From assembly GCF_900110225.1 (NCBI RefSeq), contig NZ_FOCW01000001.1, positions 248,001 through 312,000 on the forward strand: 64,000 nucleotides of DNA, given 5' to 3'. Below, in pieces: positions 62,356 through 64,000 of this stretch. The notes beneath the pieces are model-generated. The model ran no database searches. It saw only the letters and a program-made list of their open reading frames with translations, and was not told the origin of the DNA. How positions within the stretch are numbered: the stretch's first letter is position 1; each line of letters begins with the position of its first letter. The translations under genes and the position numbers were made by a program. The DNA is from Allobrachymonas denitrificans DSM 15123. GTDB taxonomy: Bacteria; Pseudomonadota; Gammaproteobacteria; Burkholderiales; Burkholderiaceae_C.

Positions 62356-62838
62356 TTACGACTTGCTGCTGTCCTTGGCGGCGGCAGCTGGTGCTGCCGG
62401 CTCGGCTGCAGGCGGCACGGCTTCAGCCTTGGCCGGTTCTGCCGCCTTCTTCGGGGCCGCTGCCTTCTTGGCAGCAGGCTTGGCAGCCTTGGCTGCGGCT
62501 TTCATCGCTTCGGACGGCTTGGTGCTGGCGGCCTTCTTCTTCGGTGCCGGCTTGACAGCAGCCTTCGGGGCGGCCGGAACGTCGCCCGCCGCCGTCATGC
62601 CGGCCAGATGCATGGAGGCATCGTACAGGCGGGACTTGCCGGCAAAGTGGCGATCCAGGCGCCACTCCTGCAGGATTTCCAGGGCCAGCTTGAACTTGTC
62701 ATAGTCCAGCAGATAGATGTCGGTGATCGGGAAGTCGATTTCCGACTCCAGCGCCAGCACCAGACGCGACAGGGTAATGGCGTCGGCACTGCTGGAGTTG
62801 CTTTCGATGAGCTTCCGCGCTTCTTTGATGGCACGCAT
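62356..62838 (-). CDS. Protein of unknown function with an Ala/Lys/Pro-rich histone-like tail
   Basis: A 160-residue protein in two parts. Residues 1-85 (MRAIKEARKLIESNSSSADA, LVLALESEIDFPITDIYLLDYDKFKLALEILQEWRLDRHFAGKSRLYDASMHLAG in part) look like a compact helical domain. Residues 86-160 are Ala/Lys/Pro-rich with KPAAKKAAAPKKAAEPAKAE units, like histone H1-like or PhaF-type tails. The start at 62838 has weak ribosome-site support; upstream residues are not conserved in character. Nucleic acid binding by the tail is plausible. I do not recognise the domain. Confidence 0.8.
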   Translation of the reverse strand: MRAIKEARKLIESNSSSADAITLSRLVLALESEIDFPITDIYLLDYDKFKLALEILQEWRLDRHFAGKSRLYDASMHLAGMTAAGDVPAAPKAAVKPAPKKKAASTKPSEAMKAAAKAAKPAAKKAAAPKKAAEPAKAEAVPPAAEPAAPAAAAKDSSKS

Positions 62839-63034
62839 GTTGAAATTTCCTAGGCTGTGGGTTCTGGTATCCGATTCTCGCCGGGCAATCCGCATTATCC
62901 AGATACCGTCCGACCGATACGGGCGGGTTAGCCGGATTTTAGGGGCAACCCTGATACGCCAGAAGGGGGTGTCATGAATCTTTCACACCGGTGTCGCAGA
63001 GAGGCCCTTGTGCGCCAAGTCCGCGCCGGAAAAA

Positions 63035-63070
63035 AGAAAAACCCGCATGCCTGATGAGGGTATGCGGGCT
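63035..63070 (-). terminator. Intrinsic terminator of tRNA-Leu
   Basis: On the minus strand AGCCCGCAT (63070-63062) pairs with ATGCGGGT (63048-63041), one base pair short of the outer A-T, followed by TTTTTCTTTTTT. It is 30 bases after the tRNA 3' end. Confidence 0.88.
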
Positions 63071-63100
63071 TGTCTGCTGGCTGTTGTCCAGTGCCATAAC

Positions 63101-63187
63101 TGGTGCCGAAGGCCGGAATCGAACCGGCACGAGGTCGCCCCCGGCAGATTTTGAATCTGCTGCGTCTACCAATTTCGCCACTCCGGC
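63101..63187 (-). tRNA. tRNA-Leu (anticodon CAA)
   Basis: An 87-base type II tRNA with CCA encoded. On the minus strand the acceptor GCCGGAG pairs with CTTCGGC (one G-T). The anticodon stem GCAGA/TCTGC encloses loop TTCAAAA, giving anticodon CAA, and a long variable arm follows as expected for leucine. It reads UUG codons. MiaB, encoded 7 kb away, would modify A37 of this type of tRNA. Confidence 0.95.
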
Positions 63188-63266
63188 AGGAGAAGTAGAA
63201 TCAAGCCGATAATTATGACATAAAGCCGTTCCCACGGCGTGGCCTCTACACCACTGCGAGCAGAGC

Positions 63267-64000
63267 ATGCACTACCCCACCATCGAACATTTCATTGGCA
63301 AAACCCCGCTGGTGCGGCTCCAGCGCATCGGCGCCCAGGCCAACGCGGCACGCGGCAACGTGGTGCTCGGCAAGCTCGAGGGCAACAACCCCGCAGGTTC
63401 GGTCAAGGACCGTCCTGCGCTGTCCATGATTCTGCAGGCCGAGGCGCGCGGCGAGATCCGCCCCGGCGATGCCCTGATCGAAGCCACTAGCGGCAACACC
63501 GGCATCGCGCTGGCCATGGTAGCCGCCATCCGCGGCTACCGCATGATCCTCATCATGCCCGAGGATCTCAGCATCGAGCGCGCCCAGTGCATGCGCGCCT
63601 ATGGCGCCGAACTCATCCTCACCCCGCGCAGCGGCGGCATGGAATACGCGCGCGACCTGGCCCTGCAGATGCAGGCCGACGGCAAGGGCCGCGTGCTCGA
63701 CCAGTTCGGCAACAGCGACAACCCGCTCATCCACTACCAGACCACCGGCCCCGAGATCTGGCAGGACACCCGTGGCCAGATCACCCATTTCGTCAGCGCC
63801 ATGGGCACCACTGGCACCATCACCGGCGTGGCGCGCTACCTCAAGGAGCAGAATCCCGCCATCCGCATCATCGGCGCGCAGCCGGCCGATGGCTCGCGCA
63901 TTCCCGGCATTCGCAAGTGGCCGCAGGAATACCTGCCCAAGATCTATACGCCCGAGCTGGTGGACGAACTGGTGCTGGTCTCCCAGTCTGACGCCGAGGA
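63267..64000 (+). CDS. cysM: Cysteine synthase B (O-acetylserine sulfhydrylase B), 3' end cut by window
   Basis: PLP-dependent enzyme joining O-acetylserine with sulfide or thiosulfate. The visible 244 residues contain GKTPLVRL, the PLP lysine in NNPAGSVKDRPALSMI, SGNTGIALAMVAAIRGYRMILIMPE and the phosphate-binding SAMGTTGTITGVARYL. ARGEIRPGDALIEATS and PADGSRIPGIRKWPQEYLP point to CysM rather than CysK. It starts divergently from tRNA-Leu. The frame is open to the last base. Confidence 0.95.
   Translation, partial: MHYPTIEHFIGKTPLVRLQRIGAQANAARGNVVLGKLEGNNPAGSVKDRPALSMILQAEARGEIRPGDALIEATSGNTGIALAMVAAIRGYRMILIMPEDLSIERAQCMRAYGAELILTPRSGGMEYARDLALQMQADGKGRVLDQFGNSDNPLIHYQTTGPEIWQDTRGQITHFVSAMGTTGTITGVARYLKEQNPAIRIIGAQPADGSRIPGIRKWPQEYLPKIYTPELVDELVLVSQSDAE

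Overview
The window is about 64 kb of a high-GC, gene-dense bacterial chromosome. Gene content and order point to a betaproteobacterium of the Burkholderiales, most likely Comamonadaceae or a close relative. The main grounds are the yqgE-ruvX-pyrR-pyrB-pyrC' cluster, the mlaFEDACB order, the Ala/Lys-rich histone H1-like protein ending in a WPFP-type tail, and the AcoR-linked aldehyde/alcohol dehydrogenase locus. This is judged from protein sequences read by eye, with no database search. There is no phage, plasmid backbone, CRISPR array or rRNA. The region is mostly core chromosome carrying small accessory insertions: three toxin-antitoxin pairs, one orphan antitoxin and one RAYT-type transposase relative.

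Layout. 1-4.6 kb: pyrimidine operon with an inactive dihydroorotase homologue and a lysophosphatidate acyltransferase. 4.7-9.8 kb: aldehyde dehydrogenase plus iron-type alcohol dehydrogenase, divergent from an AcoR-like sigma-54 activator, with a very good sigma-54 promoter and repeated activator-like sites between them. 9.8-12.5 kb: three overlapping genes (lipid kinase, metallophosphoesterase, PAP2 phosphatase). 12.6-20 kb: a RAYT-like gene, then gltB and gltD; GltB has an unusual histone-like tail. 20.1-26.3 kb: two toxin-antitoxin pairs flanking a Spy/CpxP-like, response regulator, sensor kinase operon, a lipoprotein with a hydratase-like fold and a secreted protein. 26.3-29.8 kb: ffh, ypjD, a zinc-ribbon membrane protein, ampD. 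30-36 kb: nrdA, a small orphan gene, nrdB (with NrdR boxes) and the histone H1-like gene. 36.3-45.9 kb, all on the minus strand: PfkB kinase, prmA, accBC, tlpA, an unknown gene, mpl, DUF779 and a second aldehyde dehydrogenase. 46-50.8 kb: aroG behind a transcription attenuator with an aromatic-rich leader peptide, tldD, yegP, rodA. 50.9-55.1 kb: enoyl-CoA hydratase, tRNA-Met, gltS, an orphan BrnA antitoxin with a decayed brnT, and a C4-dicarboxylate transporter. 55.3-64 kb: miaB behind a hairpin leader, a HigBA-like pair, the mla phospholipid-transport operon, an Ala/Lys-tailed protein, tRNA-Leu and the start of cysM.

Functional links. GltBD makes glutamate, GltS imports it, and AroG opens aromatic synthesis under apparent leader-peptide control. 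The two aldehyde dehydrogenases look like paralogues used in separate contexts, one under AcoR and sigma-54 and one paired with DUF779. Mla, the Spy/two-component operon, Mpl, AmpD and RodA together give an envelope maintenance and peptidoglycan recycling theme. The most interesting signals are regulatory: the aroG attenuator, the triplicated start of the sensor kinase, the 10-bp phased boxes before spy, the paired NrdR boxes and the hairpin array between aldehyde dehydrogenase 2 and DUF779.
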